Assembly: GCA_949987565.1 (NCBI GenBank)
Contig: OX465104.1
Span: forward strand, 14,735,789-14,799,788
DNA: 64,000 bases
Direction of reading: 5' to 3'
DNA from: Luidia sarsii
Taxonomy: Eukaryota > Echinodermata > Asteroidea > Paxillosida > Luidiidae
A program made the translations under genes and the position numbers. Of the stretch, positions 42,401-52,700 are shown in pieces (the stretch's first letter is position 1; every line of letters begins with the position of its first letter). The notes below the pieces were generated by a model. It saw only the letters and a list, made by a program, of their open reading frames with translations, did not search any database and had not been told where the DNA came from.

Positions 42401-44269
42401 CAGTGTGTCAACTATCATGTGCCCTCAATCCTGTAAAATCCTTCTCCAGCAGTTTGAAACTAGTAGCCTGTATCCTGCATTTTCCTACAGTGACATAAAC
42501 CCTAATGCCCTGAATCCTGCAGAATCCTGCAATGTGTCAACTATTATGTGCCCTGAATCCTGCAGAATCCTGCAAAAGGCAAATAGGATTCTGCAGGATT
42601 TGGGAAGGTTGGGGTTTTTTAAAGAAGAGGTGTGGTTCGGAGTTACCACTCCGGTTTTTTTCAGAACCACACCTCTTCTGCAAACCTTCCTATATTTAGT
42701 TTCGATCCTAGCAGGACCTTTCTTAAAGGCAGAGTGACAAGGACCTTGTTAAATACATTTTGATATTTTTAATGAGCTGGTCAATTTGAATAAAGTCTCC
42801 AAAATAGGGGTGCCCAAACTGCATATTTCTTTTTGCAAAAGTGGTACAAAAATATGGCAAGAAGAAAGAGTGGCCTGTTTGGAGACTGGCGCACATTGGT
42901 TGGTGTGCAGTATGTGGCTGAGAGTGAATGGTGCAATAAGTTACACGTACATCAGCATTGCTGTTTGGCATTTTACAAGGTCGGAAGCTCAAGACTTGCT
43001 CAGTACAGCTACAGTGTAGAAAACATTGAGATTCAGGTCTGTCTAGCATTGTTAGTTTCTTGAAGAACTTGGAGAATGCATCGATATTCATACTTATCAT
43101 AGGTACAGGTCAATAACTAAGTAGCACCGTGGTAGCACTAACCCCTTTCTCTGATTGACCAGCTTTCATGCCGATCAGAATTGGACGATCAGAATTAGGC
43201 AACGGCAAGATAACATTTCCAGAAAAATGCCAGTGCTGGCAAAATATACATGGCCTTATTCAAATAAGGTCATTTTTATAAAGGGCAAGTGCGTGTAATT
43301 TCGACCAGGAGGGGAATTTAACCAGCAGTATACAAAACCTACACAGCTGGTTGAAATTTTGGTTTTTCTTAAATGGTCAAATACCCCTACTTTTTTACCA
43401 TAATTGAAAGATTGTACAATTTAAAAAAAGCAAAGCCTATTCATTCATCAATTATCACAGTGTAGGTGTCAGAAAATACATGCAGATCGGTACAGAATAG
43501 GCATGCTGCAACTAATGTACTGGAGTACTGAACTACAGAGTACAGTGTTGGGTGTACAACTACATCATACATGTACATTGTACATGTACATGTCACTCAA
43601 TTAACAATAACACTAACACAGTGAGTGGTACCAACCTGTATTCCTCCAATCCAACTCAATGCTGTACTGTACTACTACTAAGTACTAAGTACTAGTAGTA
43701 GTACCCTCCATGGTAATTGGAAGAACACGACGTCTAGTCTGGCAGTAGAATAGTTAATTTATTACTATTAGCGAGGTTACCGAAATTGTCCATACACAAC
43801 ACACATTGACATCGATACAGACAGTGACTGTAATCACGGACAGTGTAAAAACAAAATACAACTTCGAGTACTCTCTAGTCTCTAGACTCTAGCCTAGGCC
43901 CAAGGCCTCTGCTCAGGAGAAATAAACGAGGTTCGAGCCTACTTTACTTACTTACGATAGAACACATGTATTTAAAATTAAATTCCATTTTTGTAATGAT
44001 TTGTATTACGTGTAAAATGAACAGGGAAACCATTGAAGTTGTACATGTATGATGTACATCAATAATCGCCTCTATATCGTCCCTACGTTATGACACGATA
44101 CAGCCGTCAGACAAGGCAACTTACAAAACTCGACGAGCACGAACGCTTCCTCGTCCACATAGACGTCAAGGGTGTCGTCCGTCAAAACGACGACGTTTTC
44201 CTCCTCTTCGACATCCACGGCGCGCACGGTGGCGGCCAAAACGGCTAGAATCAGCAGGGAAAGCTTCAT
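30356..44269 (-). CDS. P4HB: Protein disulfide isomerase (PDIA1/P4HB type), complete, 10 coding exons
   Basis: ER lumenal thiol-disulfide oxidoreductase and chaperone; in animals also the beta subunit of prolyl 4-hydroxylase. Exons: 44269-44125, 38197-38000, 36004-35736, 35392-35288, 34715-34590, 33688-33488, 32672-32552, 32086-31908, 31357-31271, 30421-30356. Together 1,497 bp, 498 aa, close to human P4HB (508). Signal peptide [17 protein letters not shown]. Domain a with APWCGHCK at 50-57 and cis-Pro GFPT, b and b' domains (about 130-345), domain a' with a second APWCGHCK at 390-397 and GFPT, then an acidic tail and KDEL. All junctions are GT-AG with agreeing phases. Both active sites are intact. 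An ER-stress element lies upstream. Confidence is very high for family; paralogue assignment to P4HB rests on the abb'a' order and tail. Confidence 0.97.
30890..31050. repeat. Dispersed repeat family B, palindromic copy (PDI intron 9)
   Basis: TGCATGGTGGAAGTACCAAG, GACACCATGTAACATCTCTT, GAGTTACCGGCTCTTTTCAG, then the inverse AGAGATGTTACATGGTGTCA. Confidence 0.7.
31271..31357 (-). CDS. P4HB: PDI exon 9
   Basis: 87 bp, phase 0-0. Acceptor CTCATAG|GTTG, donor GAC|GTGAGT. Encodes [18 protein letters not shown] and [10 protein letters not shown], the end of domain a' (compare YNGERT...F in other PDIs). Confidence 0.95.
31361..31545. repeat. GA-rich microsatellite forming the exon 9 polypyrimidine tract
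   Basis: GGGAGAGAGAGGG/GGGACAGCAAGG-type units, ~185 bp. On the transcribed strand this is CT-rich and reaches the AG of the PDI exon 9 acceptor. Confidence 0.9.
31908..32086 (-). CDS. P4HB: PDI exon 8 (second CGHC)
   Basis: 179 bp, phase 1 in, 0 out. Acceptor CCTCAG|ATGCC, donor GAA|GTAAGT. Encodes [34 protein letters not shown] and GGFPTLKLF. Catalytic CxxC of domain a' and cis-proline both present. Confidence 0.97.
32255..32460 (+). mobile_element. tRNA-derived SINE in PDI intron 7
   Basis: CCCGCAAAGAAGTTGACTAC, AAGGCCACCATCTAAGGGCT, degenerate A box, B box GGTTCAATTCCCGG, tail CTTTGCCAATTTTTT. Preceded by a diverged Penelope terminus (32185-32235). Confidence 0.65.
32552..32672 (-). CDS. 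P4HB: PDI exon 7
   Basis: 121 bp, phase 0 in, 1 out. Acceptor TTGCAG|GTCC, donor TTCT|GTAAGT. Encodes [20 protein letters not shown] and [10 protein letters not shown]: x-linker and first strands of domain a'. Confidence 0.95.
33488..33688 (-). CDS. P4HB: PDI exon 6 (b' domain)
   Basis: 201 bp, phase 0-0. Acceptor TTGCAG|ATGC, donor AAG|GTGAGG. Encodes [49 protein letters not shown], the substrate-binding b' domain. Confidence 0.95.
33800..34215. repeat. Penelope terminal palindromes and family B hairpin in PDI intron 5
   Basis: 33805-33935: diverged paired terminus. 33965-34045: hairpin AGGGGTGTGGTTCTGAG / TTCAGAACCACACCTCTTC (also at 42625-42690). 34045-34215: GTTTCGATCCTAGCAGGACC, inner GGTCCTGCTAGGTCCTGAG duplication, then GAACGAAACGTCAGGCC and the outer arm. 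Confidence 0.75.
34590..34715 (-). CDS. P4HB: PDI exon 5
   Basis: 126 bp, phase 0-0. Acceptor CTCCAG|AGTG, donor AAG|GTAAGT. Encodes [20 protein letters not shown] and [14 protein letters not shown], matching the start of b' (APKIFGG is highly conserved). Confidence 0.95.
34855..35283. repeat. 20-bp minisatellite, about 21 copies, in PDI intron 4
   Basis: Unit GACCACTGGGTGCTAGGATA with TATTTGGT and CATTTGTT variants. Units nearest the donor are the most uniform. The array reaches the exon 4 donor: the bases after GTGAG are themselves a unit. Confidence 0.95.
35288..35392 (-). CDS. P4HB: PDI exon 4
   Basis: 105 bp, phase 0-0. Acceptor TTCAG|TTTG, donor GAG|GTGAGT. Encodes [20 protein letters not shown] and [13 protein letters not shown], end of domain b. 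Confidence 0.95.
35736..36004 (-). CDS. P4HB: PDI exon 3 (end of a, domain b)
   Basis: 269 bp, phase 1 in, 0 out. Acceptor GACAG|GCGG, donor AAG|GTGAGT. Encodes [58 protein letters not shown]. Confidence 0.95.
36206..36547 (+). pseudogene. Penelope-like reverse transcriptase fragment
   Basis: Encodes [20 protein letters not shown], then [20 protein letters not shown]: the motif [11 protein letters not shown] (catalytic Asp) typical of Penelope-like RTs. The frame stops at 36547 just after [11 protein letters not shown]. The YxDD motif and the rest of the palm are absent, so an internal deletion joins this to the next segment in another frame. Confidence 0.85.
36544..37263 (+). pseudogene. 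Penelope-like C-terminal region with GIY-YIG endonuclease
   Basis: 239 codons. Thumb-like region ([20 protein letters not shown]), a CxxxCxxC pair ([11 protein letters not shown]), then the endonuclease [20 protein letters not shown] followed by [10 protein letters not shown]. The YVGET motif usual in the family is YVRET here, so a conserved glycine is lost. RT plus GIY-YIG is diagnostic of endonuclease-bearing Penelope elements. Confidence 0.85.
38000..38197 (-). CDS. P4HB: PDI exon 2 (first CGHC)
   Basis: 198 bp, phase 1-1. Acceptor AACACAG|ATGC, donor TCAG|GTGAGC. Encodes [49 protein letters not shown]. Catalytic CGHC and cis-Pro of domain a. Confidence 0.97.
38198..44124. other. PDI intron 1: repeats at both ends, little recognisable in the middle
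   Basis: 38235-38905 holds at least five Penelope terminal pieces (38250, 38405-38545, 38635-38760, 38785-38905). 39000-42100 shows no gene or clear repeat apart from a CT microsatellite at 40190. 42155-42600 is an irregular tandem of CCTGAATCCTGCAAAATCCT. 42625-42745 is a family B hairpin next to a Penelope terminus. 43560-43600 is ACATGT-rich. Confidence 0.6.
44125..44269 (-). CDS. P4HB: PDI exon 1 (start, signal peptide)
   Basis: ATG at 44269 (AAAAATGAAG, A at -3). 145 bp, phase 1 out, donor TTTT|GTAAGT. Encodes [17 protein letters not shown], an acidic EEEEN stretch, [16 protein letters not shown] and FVLVEF. An upstream in-frame ATG exists at 44320, but it would put a hydrophilic stretch before the signal peptide, so it is not preferred. 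Confidence 0.95.
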
Positions 44270-44362
44270 TTTTGCGGACGAACTGCCGGTATGCCGTGAG
44301 TTTCGTGCGTACGTGAGCAATGGTCAAACGTGGCAAAGAGACCCCATGTAAATTGAGCATGC

Positions 44363-44370
44363 ATATTATA
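44363..44370 (-). promoter_or_regulatory. TATA box (TATAATAT) of the PDI gene
   Basis: TATAATAT on the minus strand, ~95-100 bp upstream of the PDI ATG and just downstream of the ER-stress element, a spacing that predicts transcription start near 44335. Confidence 0.6.
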
Positions 44371-44386
44371 CAGGCCTGCTATGTTC

Positions 44387-44405
44387 CGTGGGGATATCTG
44401 ATTGG
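44387..44405 (-). promoter_or_regulatory. ER-stress response element (ERSE), perfect CCAAT-N9-CCACG
   Basis: The minus strand reads CCAAT, CAGATATCC (9 nt), CCACG with no mismatch, 118-136 bp upstream of the PDI start codon and ~17 bp upstream of the TATA box. ERSE is bound by NF-Y and ATF6 in animal ER-chaperone promoters, so unfolded-protein control of this gene is inferred. Confidence 0.85.
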
Positions 44406-46449
44406 TCGAATGTCAACTTTGACCTGTGGCGATGTCAACAGCGCCTAGTCTAGTCTACCAGCAGGTGTTTTTTTGTTAGAAGTAAATATCAAGACTCGCG
44501 TGTTGTTATTTACCATCTGAATTAATGATTAACCACTTTCGGAGTTTATTACACGTGGTATTTCATGAGCAAAATCGAAGACAAATTATCTCTGATTTTA
44601 AAGAGGGTAGAAACCAATAAATTGTCAATGAAAAAATTGCATTTGCAAATTTAGTATTACTGTTCTAGAAATCGTTCAATCACCGATAATCAATATGCAT
44701 TTTTTTGCAGTACTTTTCATCCTTGGGATTTTGGTTACTGAGAAAAATAAATTGCCATATTAAGAATGGAGGTAATCGTTTAGCCCCGACATGAATTAGT
44801 CTTTTGGGGGCGATGGGCCTACATGTGCTCATTGTATGTTTTAGTTATGAGTTTTTTGCTTTAATTTTGTATTTTTCCTTCTTATTATTCTGCTCTGTAT
44901 GTGTGTAGTGCTGTGATTTGTGAAGTGTATCATTCCCAGGATGGGGCACCAGTCAGAAGCATTTATATAACCATCTCCAAGGATCAACCCTCCCCTTCCT
45001 ATCTCTATTTAAAATGTCTAAAGTCGTTACAAGGGTGTGTAAACAACTTACCGGTAGATGCCATTTAAAGATTAACCAGTTGCAAAGCGTGCATAAGCTT
45101 CCACAGAAACAACTGCTTGAGATGAAAACCAAGTCCTTACCTGTCGTTACGAAAGAGAAACAAAGTAATGGCAAATTTCCATTGCAGTCTTGTGCATAAT
45201 ATGACCTGTATACTTTATTTCGCCTCTAGCATTACATTGTGTTCAAAGGAAGACACATAATGATCGTGAATTACAAAAACAGGAAATTAAACTCCCATAG
45301 AAGATATTATATTACTGAACATACTGTTTTTCTCTTGATACAAATAAGAATGTCAGCAACTCATGTGATGATTTCATCACATGACAACAGTGGGATTTAT
45401 GTTTGTTTTGGTTTTTTTTTGCACAGCACCAACTTCTGAGATAGCACAGAGTTCATCATAAACTGCTCAGGCAAGAACGTAGCTTAATACTTTTAGTTTG
45501 ACAAGGCTTTTGAGTTAACTTTTTAAAACGTACTCCCATACTTCCAGATATTCCCCTCTATGGCGCGAACCGTACAGTGGGACACGACACTCACATCGAA
45601 CAAGGCAAGAGTACATGATGTAAACAATGCAGTTTAGAAATCTCTATCTCCCTTGGTTGTCAGTTACTCATCATCATTCTCATCATTCATTGGATTTTAA
45701 AATTTGGCAATAAGCTAAACATGATACGCTAACAACTTTGTGGACAAAAACTGGCAAATTTGCGGCTGGGTGAAAAGTGGTAAAAATTGTTACAGTTCTT
45801 TGAAAGTGCATCCCTTATTTTGTTCATTTTCTTCTCTTTTTTTTTCATAACAACATTATTCATACAAAATGTGATAAAAAAATTGCATGGCATGATCGTA
45901 ATATGAAAAAATGGCACTTAAGGAATTCATTGTCAACATCGGATTTAAACCAACTCGTCAATTTTTTGGCTTTGAAAATGCAAGATAACATTCTGAAATA
46001 TAAAAAATGTGTATAAATGTATGGACCAAATTCTTAAGCAGACAAAAGGCAAAAAAACCCATTTTTGTTCAACAAATTTTTCTTGGTTGGAGTTGTTGAT
46101 GGTATATCATTTACCAAAAACTGATCCTAATACTGTGATGGCAAAACAAAAATAATGGAAAATTCATTATGCTTTTTTAGCCTGGGGGAGGGAGGAGAAA
46201 GGCAGGTCTGGAGCCCTTTAATTGAATTCAGACAGTAATTTCAAGAACATGGCCACGCATCAGTGCACCATTGAATTTCCCCTCACGGATGCACGCTGTA
46301 GGCTGTACACGTGTCACTGTAGTGTAATATAGTGGTTTCATTACACTATACATTGTAGTTCAATATAGCAGTTTTTCCCCCATCACTCATGCATGTCTGC
46401 AACCTTTGTTGAGAGAAACAGTCATCTGAAAGAAAGGGAGGGGGCAGTT

Positions 46450-46680
46450 AATGGTTCAACGCCTCTGACTCGTGCCCCCACCCCGGCAAAAACTAAGTAA
46501 TTATTTGGGAAGGCCACCACCTAAGGGCTGGATAGCTCAAATGGTAACAGCACTGGTAGTGGTACGCAAAACCAGAGGTCTCTGGTTAAAATCCCAGCCC
46601 AGTCAAAGTATTCTTTGCCATTTTTCAATTTGTTCAAAGTTCCCTTATTATTAAATGATCAGGAATTTGTCATTTTTTAT
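46450..46680 (+). mobile_element. tRNA-derived SINE
   Basis: ACCCCGGCAAAAACTAAG, AAGGCCACCACCTAAGGGC, GGATAGCTCAAATGGTAACA (A-box region), TTCTTTGCCATTTTTCAA tail. Confidence 0.7.
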
Positions 46681-47393
46681 TTAAAAGGACCTGACACTTT
46701 GATCCTTGCGAGCCCTTTCTCAGAGTCAGGGGAAGGACCCGCACAGATCTAAATATCAGGTCCTCTAGTTTGTTCAGATTTGAATTTTGATGATGAAACT
46801 CAATGAACCATCTGCTTCTGAGAAAGGTCCTGCTAGGTTCGAAACATCAGGCCCTACTAATTCTTTTAAATTTGCATTTTGGCCATTTTTAGTCAGTAAG
46901 CAGTTTGCAAGCAGTTTGCAAGCAGTTTGCAAGCAGTTTGCAACATTCTCATACAACTACAATGGTTGAAAAACACGAATGTGCTGACAGCGAAAAGGCT
47001 CGCTCAAATATTAAAAAGAAAAGAAAGATTAAGATGTTCATGCCAATTTGCTTTTAAAGTTCACCTCAATAAAACAGCTCATGGATTTGTTTTTTGCAAA
47101 TTTCGGCATCCCTTCCTAAAATGCTTTCCAGTCTACTATTCTGAGAACCCAAACAATGGCGTGGTAATTTTGAAGAATAAAATATCTCTTACACAAACAT
47201 TGTGAGGTGATATTTCTTTTTTCTGCCCCCCAAACTCCCTCCCTCTAAACAAATCTCAGTAAGATGGTAATACATGTACCTTTAAACATGTAGGAAGAAC
47301 TGAATAAATTGATTTTACGTGTAATATTTTTCTTAATCTGAAAAAAAAATGCATCCACATGTAAGTGACGTAAAAAGACGACATCATGTGGTA

Positions 47394-47765
47394 TTAAAGA
47401 CACTATACAACATTGGTAAAGGTCAAAAGATTGCCACAGTTTTTGTATTAAACCATCAAACATTCCCAAAAAGAAACACTGCGAAGGTTTTAGCTCAAAT
47501 GGTAATCTGAGAAAGTGGAAAAAGGCAAAAAACCGTCACGGTTTTCGGACTGTTCTGTAGTGTAAGAAATAGTTTATTTCTTGCGAGGAATAAACAATTT
47601 GTCGATGTTTGAGTGAAGATTACTCGAGAAGTACAGCATTCAAGACCGTAAGATTCCAACATGAGGATTCTATCATGACCATCTGCAAACTGTGTAAATT
47701 ACTGAATTAGAAGGAAATTTGTGGATATGTTTATCGATCTTCCCAATGTTGTATAGGGCCTTTAA
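47394..47765. mobile_element. MITE copy 2 (CTATACAACATTGG ends)
   Basis: TTAAAGACACTATACAACAT at left, CAATGTTGTATAGGGCCTTT at right. Collinear with 12206-12575 over its whole length with scattered substitutions and small indels. Confidence 0.85.
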
Positions 47766-48082
47766 AAAAAAAAATATCCTAACAGGCTTAAAAAAGCGAA
47801 TAACACTTGGATTGACCAAACCATGGACCTCACAATCCCACATCTGCAGCACACATAGAGCACTGGGAAAACAAAGAGTTGCACGGTGAACATACACGGT
47901 GAAGGAACATAAAAAAATAAAACTAATATTTGTTTCTCTCCTATACTTGGCAAGATGAGGTACGGTAAGCCCAAACTGGCATCTCATACATTTTGGTCAG
48001 CAAAAAGAAACCTGGCATTGGAATTAATGGAAAACATGCGATAACCCCAAAATATTCAGTAAACAAGATCTTGCATTAACAC

Positions 48083-48124
<42 letters not shown>

Positions 48125-49508
48125 AAATGGTTCTACTAGGAAATTGACTTTCCCCACATCATTTAAACACCAGCCGAGCTTTTGAATTTCATTTCATTTC
48201 ATTTCCCATTCAGTGAACCACAAATATTTCAGAACAAAAATACTGTGTGCAAATGGGACTTGAAAAAGAAGGAACTTCCTTTGATGTGAATGTTGCAATT
48301 TTGCTGAAAAAAAAAATATCAAAAATTCCACGATTTGCTTAAACCGTAACACTATAAAATACTTTAACAAAATGATTCAAATTTGTAAAAAAAAAAATTA
48401 CCATATATACGTATTAAAGATCTTAGCATGTTGCTTCATGTCTTGAGTGGCGATCTGTGCATCGGCAATGGGAACAAAAAAAGACTGGCACCCTGAACCC
48501 ATTGATGGGATTAAGCATTGTAATATTCATCTCAAGTTCTAGGCACCATACTTCAAATGAAATCTCATGCAGATTTCGTATTTGTTATTTTAATAATGTT
48601 TTTTGCTTTTATCTATGCGCCTTATACAATTACACATTATTTTGACATTTGTTTGTTTATATATGGTTAGGTTTATCAACATTTTTACTTAAATTTTTTA
48701 AGCACATACCGGCCTCGCTCTCACTGATTTTAAACACTCACTTTGGCCTGGGTCTGATGCATTCTGGGATTAAAAACTTCACTTCTCATTGAACAAACAG
48801 TTTGAATTTGAATTACATGGAAAACCCTGATTGGATTAAGATGTGCTGAAAGCCACTGCACGTACATCTGGTCTTTTCTAATTCAACGTGGCAAAGTACG
48901 ATAAAGTGGATTTCATTTCTTTAAATTTCTTTTAAAATTAAGTCTGATACCTTCCAATTCAGAAATAAACAAATGACAGCAGCATTGAATGCCATGGAGT
49001 GTCACTGCCATGAATGGAGTGTCACTGCCATGAACCACAGCATGTTCAAGATCGGGTACGAGGGTTCCAGATTAGACTGGCTACAGAATGTGGAAGATTG
49101 GTACGAGGGTTCCAGACTGGCTACAGAATGTTCAAGATCGGGTATGAGGGTTTCAGGCTGGCTACAGAATGTTCAAGATTGGGTTTGAGGGTTTCAGACA
49201 GAATGTTTCAAGGTAGCTTCAGAATGCACTGCAACCACTGACATACAATGCACTGTACTGGCTTTCCACACATTCTGTCCACAAAACTACAGAATAAGGA
49301 AGGACCCGTTTGGTTCCCAGTAGTCGAATGATTTCTCCTAACCCAGAATGCATCAGACACACAAATATCTACTGACAGAGAGCTGTGTGGTAGCACGCAA
49401 GGCCCGCATGCGTGCGTGCAGGACACTTACGAGAGGACTCAAGAGAGAGCAGCCCCCAGGACCCGAACCCTACCCCCAACCCACCCAGTACCCCCCGCCC
49501 GGTCCACC

Positions 49509-49708
49509 CTACTCCCAGTCCTTCTTCAGGTCAAAGGCCCACTCCCAGCTCAGGAACTCGCGGCCGTCATCGTCCCGCAGCTGGCTCTGGACCGTGTAGT
49601 GGCCGCGGGACAGCACGCCCTTGGGGGTCAGCTCGTCCACGGATGCCGTGAAGACGTGCGCCTCCTTCCTGGGCGGGTAGCTGCCTATCATGTAGGTGGA
49701 GGTCTCGC
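49509..49708 (-). CDS. ARHGDIA: RhoGDI exon 5 (C-terminus, stop)
   Basis: 200 bp, phase 1 in. Acceptor TCCGCAG|GCG. Encodes ETSTYMIGSYPPRKEAHVF, LTPKGVLSRGHYTVQSQL, FLSWEWAFDLKKDWE and TAG. Confidence 0.95.
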
Positions 49709-52700
49709 CTGCGGAGCAAATAAACCCAAAGACCTTTTTGGTATGGTGTAGTGTTGAACCAAAGCTCCATGGTACCCCCAAAAAACATATGCTTGCATCT
49801 TCTGAGACTCAACTAAATTAAGTAGGAGGTCTCCTGATGACGGGCAGAGTACACACTACCCAAAACATTGAGTTACTGGCTCTTTTCAGAGCCATATTCC
49901 TTTTCTTAAGAGATGGTGTCACCGCAAACCTCCTACTTGGTATTTCCACCATGCAAACCTTTAAATCTTATCTGAATTGAATGAAATTTGCAAGGTAATT
50001 AAACTGTTAAACTCGGTTACCCTGACGACACCGATTCCGTTTTAGATCCCAGTTGGCCGAGTGAAAATCAGAATTATTGCGCACAAAACTATCGCGGCCA
50101 TGTTGACTTCTTTCTGGCGTGACAAGAAGTGGCTTTCTCCAGGAAATGAATGCTCTCTATTGTAGGGTGTAATGCTTCAAGGTTTTTATTGAAAGTAGGC
50201 CTGGGCAAAATTGGGTCTTTTTTCGAAAACGGGTACCCGGATACACGCCATACAATGTAAAAAATAACAAATTCAGAACCCAGAAGTACGTTGCGTAATG
50301 CCCACTGGTCGCTATCGGGGTGCTGCGCCAGCCAGTCAGGTCTCAGCCAAATCTTGGTCCAATTGTTAGTGCCGTACATCGCTCCTTTTCAGGGACTCTC
50401 ACCTTTAATGGTGGACTTGTAGTAGGGCGTCTGCTGATACTTCAAGCCGGAGACAATGTCGTCCTTCACCTGATGTGACAATGAGGTGGGGGGGGGGGGG
50501 GTAAAGCCACTGGTTAAAGGTGCTGTATTTACAGTCCTACCTGTCTATGCAGACTATGAATTGAGGCTTGTGCCTCAGTGTCATTTCTCTCACCAAAAGG
50601 ACACCGATCCTTCAAAATTCATAGACAAACCATGAGCTTTTTTTGTATGATGGGATGAAGCCTGAGCCAGAGCCTGAGATTCGTAGAGGGCCTAGATCGT
50701 CCTAACAGGCCAAGAGTTGCTTAGGGGGCCTAGCACTGCTGAGCAGAATGACTTTCATCTTGACAGTGCTCATGCTTTTGAAGGGCAGTTCTGCTGATAG
50801 GGATTAGAGCCTGCTGAGTAGGACTAGCACTGGTTAGCAGGGCAATCACTTCTTAACCAATTCGCGCTGGGACCTCCGAATCCGGAGCTCCTTTGGATTG
50901 ACTATGCGACGGGGTCTTCCAAATCCCTTTTTGAATGGATAATCTCTTGACAAAAGAATTTTGACGTCCAAATTGTGCCAGGTTTTACTGTCTTGTACCC
51001 ATAGTATACCCTTATCGACTTATTTCACAGAAATATATTGTTCCGATTGTTTTAGCGAGATTTGAAAATGATGCATTGTTCAAAAAAACCTGTATGGCGG
51101 TCATCGGCGCTGTAAAACCCCCCGGCGCGAAGTGGTTAACAGGGCTTGGACTTGTGCTGCTTAGATAGGCCAATGTTCCTCACCATGGCCCAATGTCATA
51201 GATCTGCTAAGCTTGAAAGATCTTATCTGGTTACGACAAGATTGCCAACTGTATTCCATGTCATGGGGTGGATTTCACAAAGACTTAGGACGCATCGTAA
51301 ACTCGATTTACAATTCATAACTCATTGCAAGTTGTGATAGGCTGTATGGTTTCTGTGCATCGCTCGTTATCTTGTGACTGATAAGTCTCGATGAGTTTGA
51401 TGAAATCCACCAATGGACCTATGTACGACATACAGCATTCATTCTGGAACATACAATTCATTGTGGAAAGTGGAGTCATGCCTATGATCCTTTGTTGGCC
51501 ATCAACAAGTCTCCTCCAGCCAGTCCAGTCCTGGTTACCTATGACTTTACCAAACTCATCACAACTTACGATCAATCGTAAGATGATGAGTGCTGCACAG
51601 AAACCATATGGCCTATCACAACTTACAATGAGTAATGAATGAGTAAATCGAATTGCAATGCATCGTAAGTCTTTGTGAAAATCACCCCTTAACATGGAAT
51701 ATGGTTGGCAATCTTGTCATTAACCAGGGAAGATCTTTCAATCTTTCAATCTTAGCCTTAAAATTTAGTGGGCCTGACGTTTTGATCCTAGCAGGACCTT
51801 TCTCTCTGCCTTTGAGAAAGGTTCCGCTAGGATCGAAACGTCAGGCCCACTAAATTTTAAGATTTGCATATTGGTAATTTAAGTCAGTAAGCAGTTTGCA
51901 ACAATTTTGTATATCACTCAATCTTAGCCTCTTAGCCTGTTAGCAAATAGTTTCTATGAAATTTTGGCCCTGCCGAGGAACATAATCTACTTAGTTGTGA
52001 GTCTCGTACGTCCATCCATCCCACCACCATACAGAGATGAATCCAACCAAAAGGACACAGCATTACATTACGTACCAGAAATGCTAGCCTAGCCTTGTAG
52101 CCAATGCCCTCCTTAATTGTGTGCACCTTGTCCTTGAGCTGCGACAGATCTCCTAGAGGGGATGAAGAAATGGAACAAGGATCAGAAACCAATCCCAAAA
52201 GACTTTGGAATACACAGGAAAATGCAGTACGATGATATTAAAAGTTAGAGGGCCTGACGTTTTGATCCTAGCAGGACCTTTCTAAAAGGCAAAGGTCCTG
52301 CTAGGATCGAAACGTCGGGCCCTTTTGAGATTTATGTATTGTAGATCATTTTAGTCAGCAACAAGTTTGCAACAGCTTTTGTATTAACTAAGATGATAAT
52401 AGTCAAACAAATCCACATTTTTCACCGCAAACTGTACACTGTACACTGTACACAGATTTGACCGCCTGGAGAGGAGGCTAGTCTGTGGTCAAAAGGTTGT
52501 CAGTACAGGGGCTACTCAGACACACTGTACACACTGTACACACGCACAGTCGCACTACGCTCCATTGACAACGCACAATGGTCCCTTATCTTTAAATGGA
52601 TAATCCCTTGACAAAAAAACACCCATGTCAGAATTGTGCCAGGTTTGACAAACTTGTACCTTATTGAATTATTTTACAGATTGTTCCTGAAATGACACAT

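Larger units (their letters stand above)
44420..49508. other. Intergenic region between PDI promoter and RhoGDI stop
   Basis: 44500-46440: AT-rich, nothing recognised. 46450-46680: SINE. 46685-46945: Penelope termini with a four-fold CAGTTTGCAAG microduplication. 47394-47765: MITE. 48086-48121: (TA)n. 49045-49210: ~41-bp tandem (GAGGGTTCCAGACTGGCTAC), four copies, probably RhoGDI 3'UTR or downstream. No polyadenylation signal could be chosen with confidence. Confidence 0.6.

Noticed and set aside
44072..44320. Upstream ATG at 44320 as PDI start
   Set aside because: It would add 17 hydrophilic residues before a clean signal peptide; the ATG at 44269 is preferred.
45014..45199. 61-codon plus-strand ORF (MSKVVTRVCKQ...)
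   Set aside because: No homology recognised, no splice or promoter context; likely chance.
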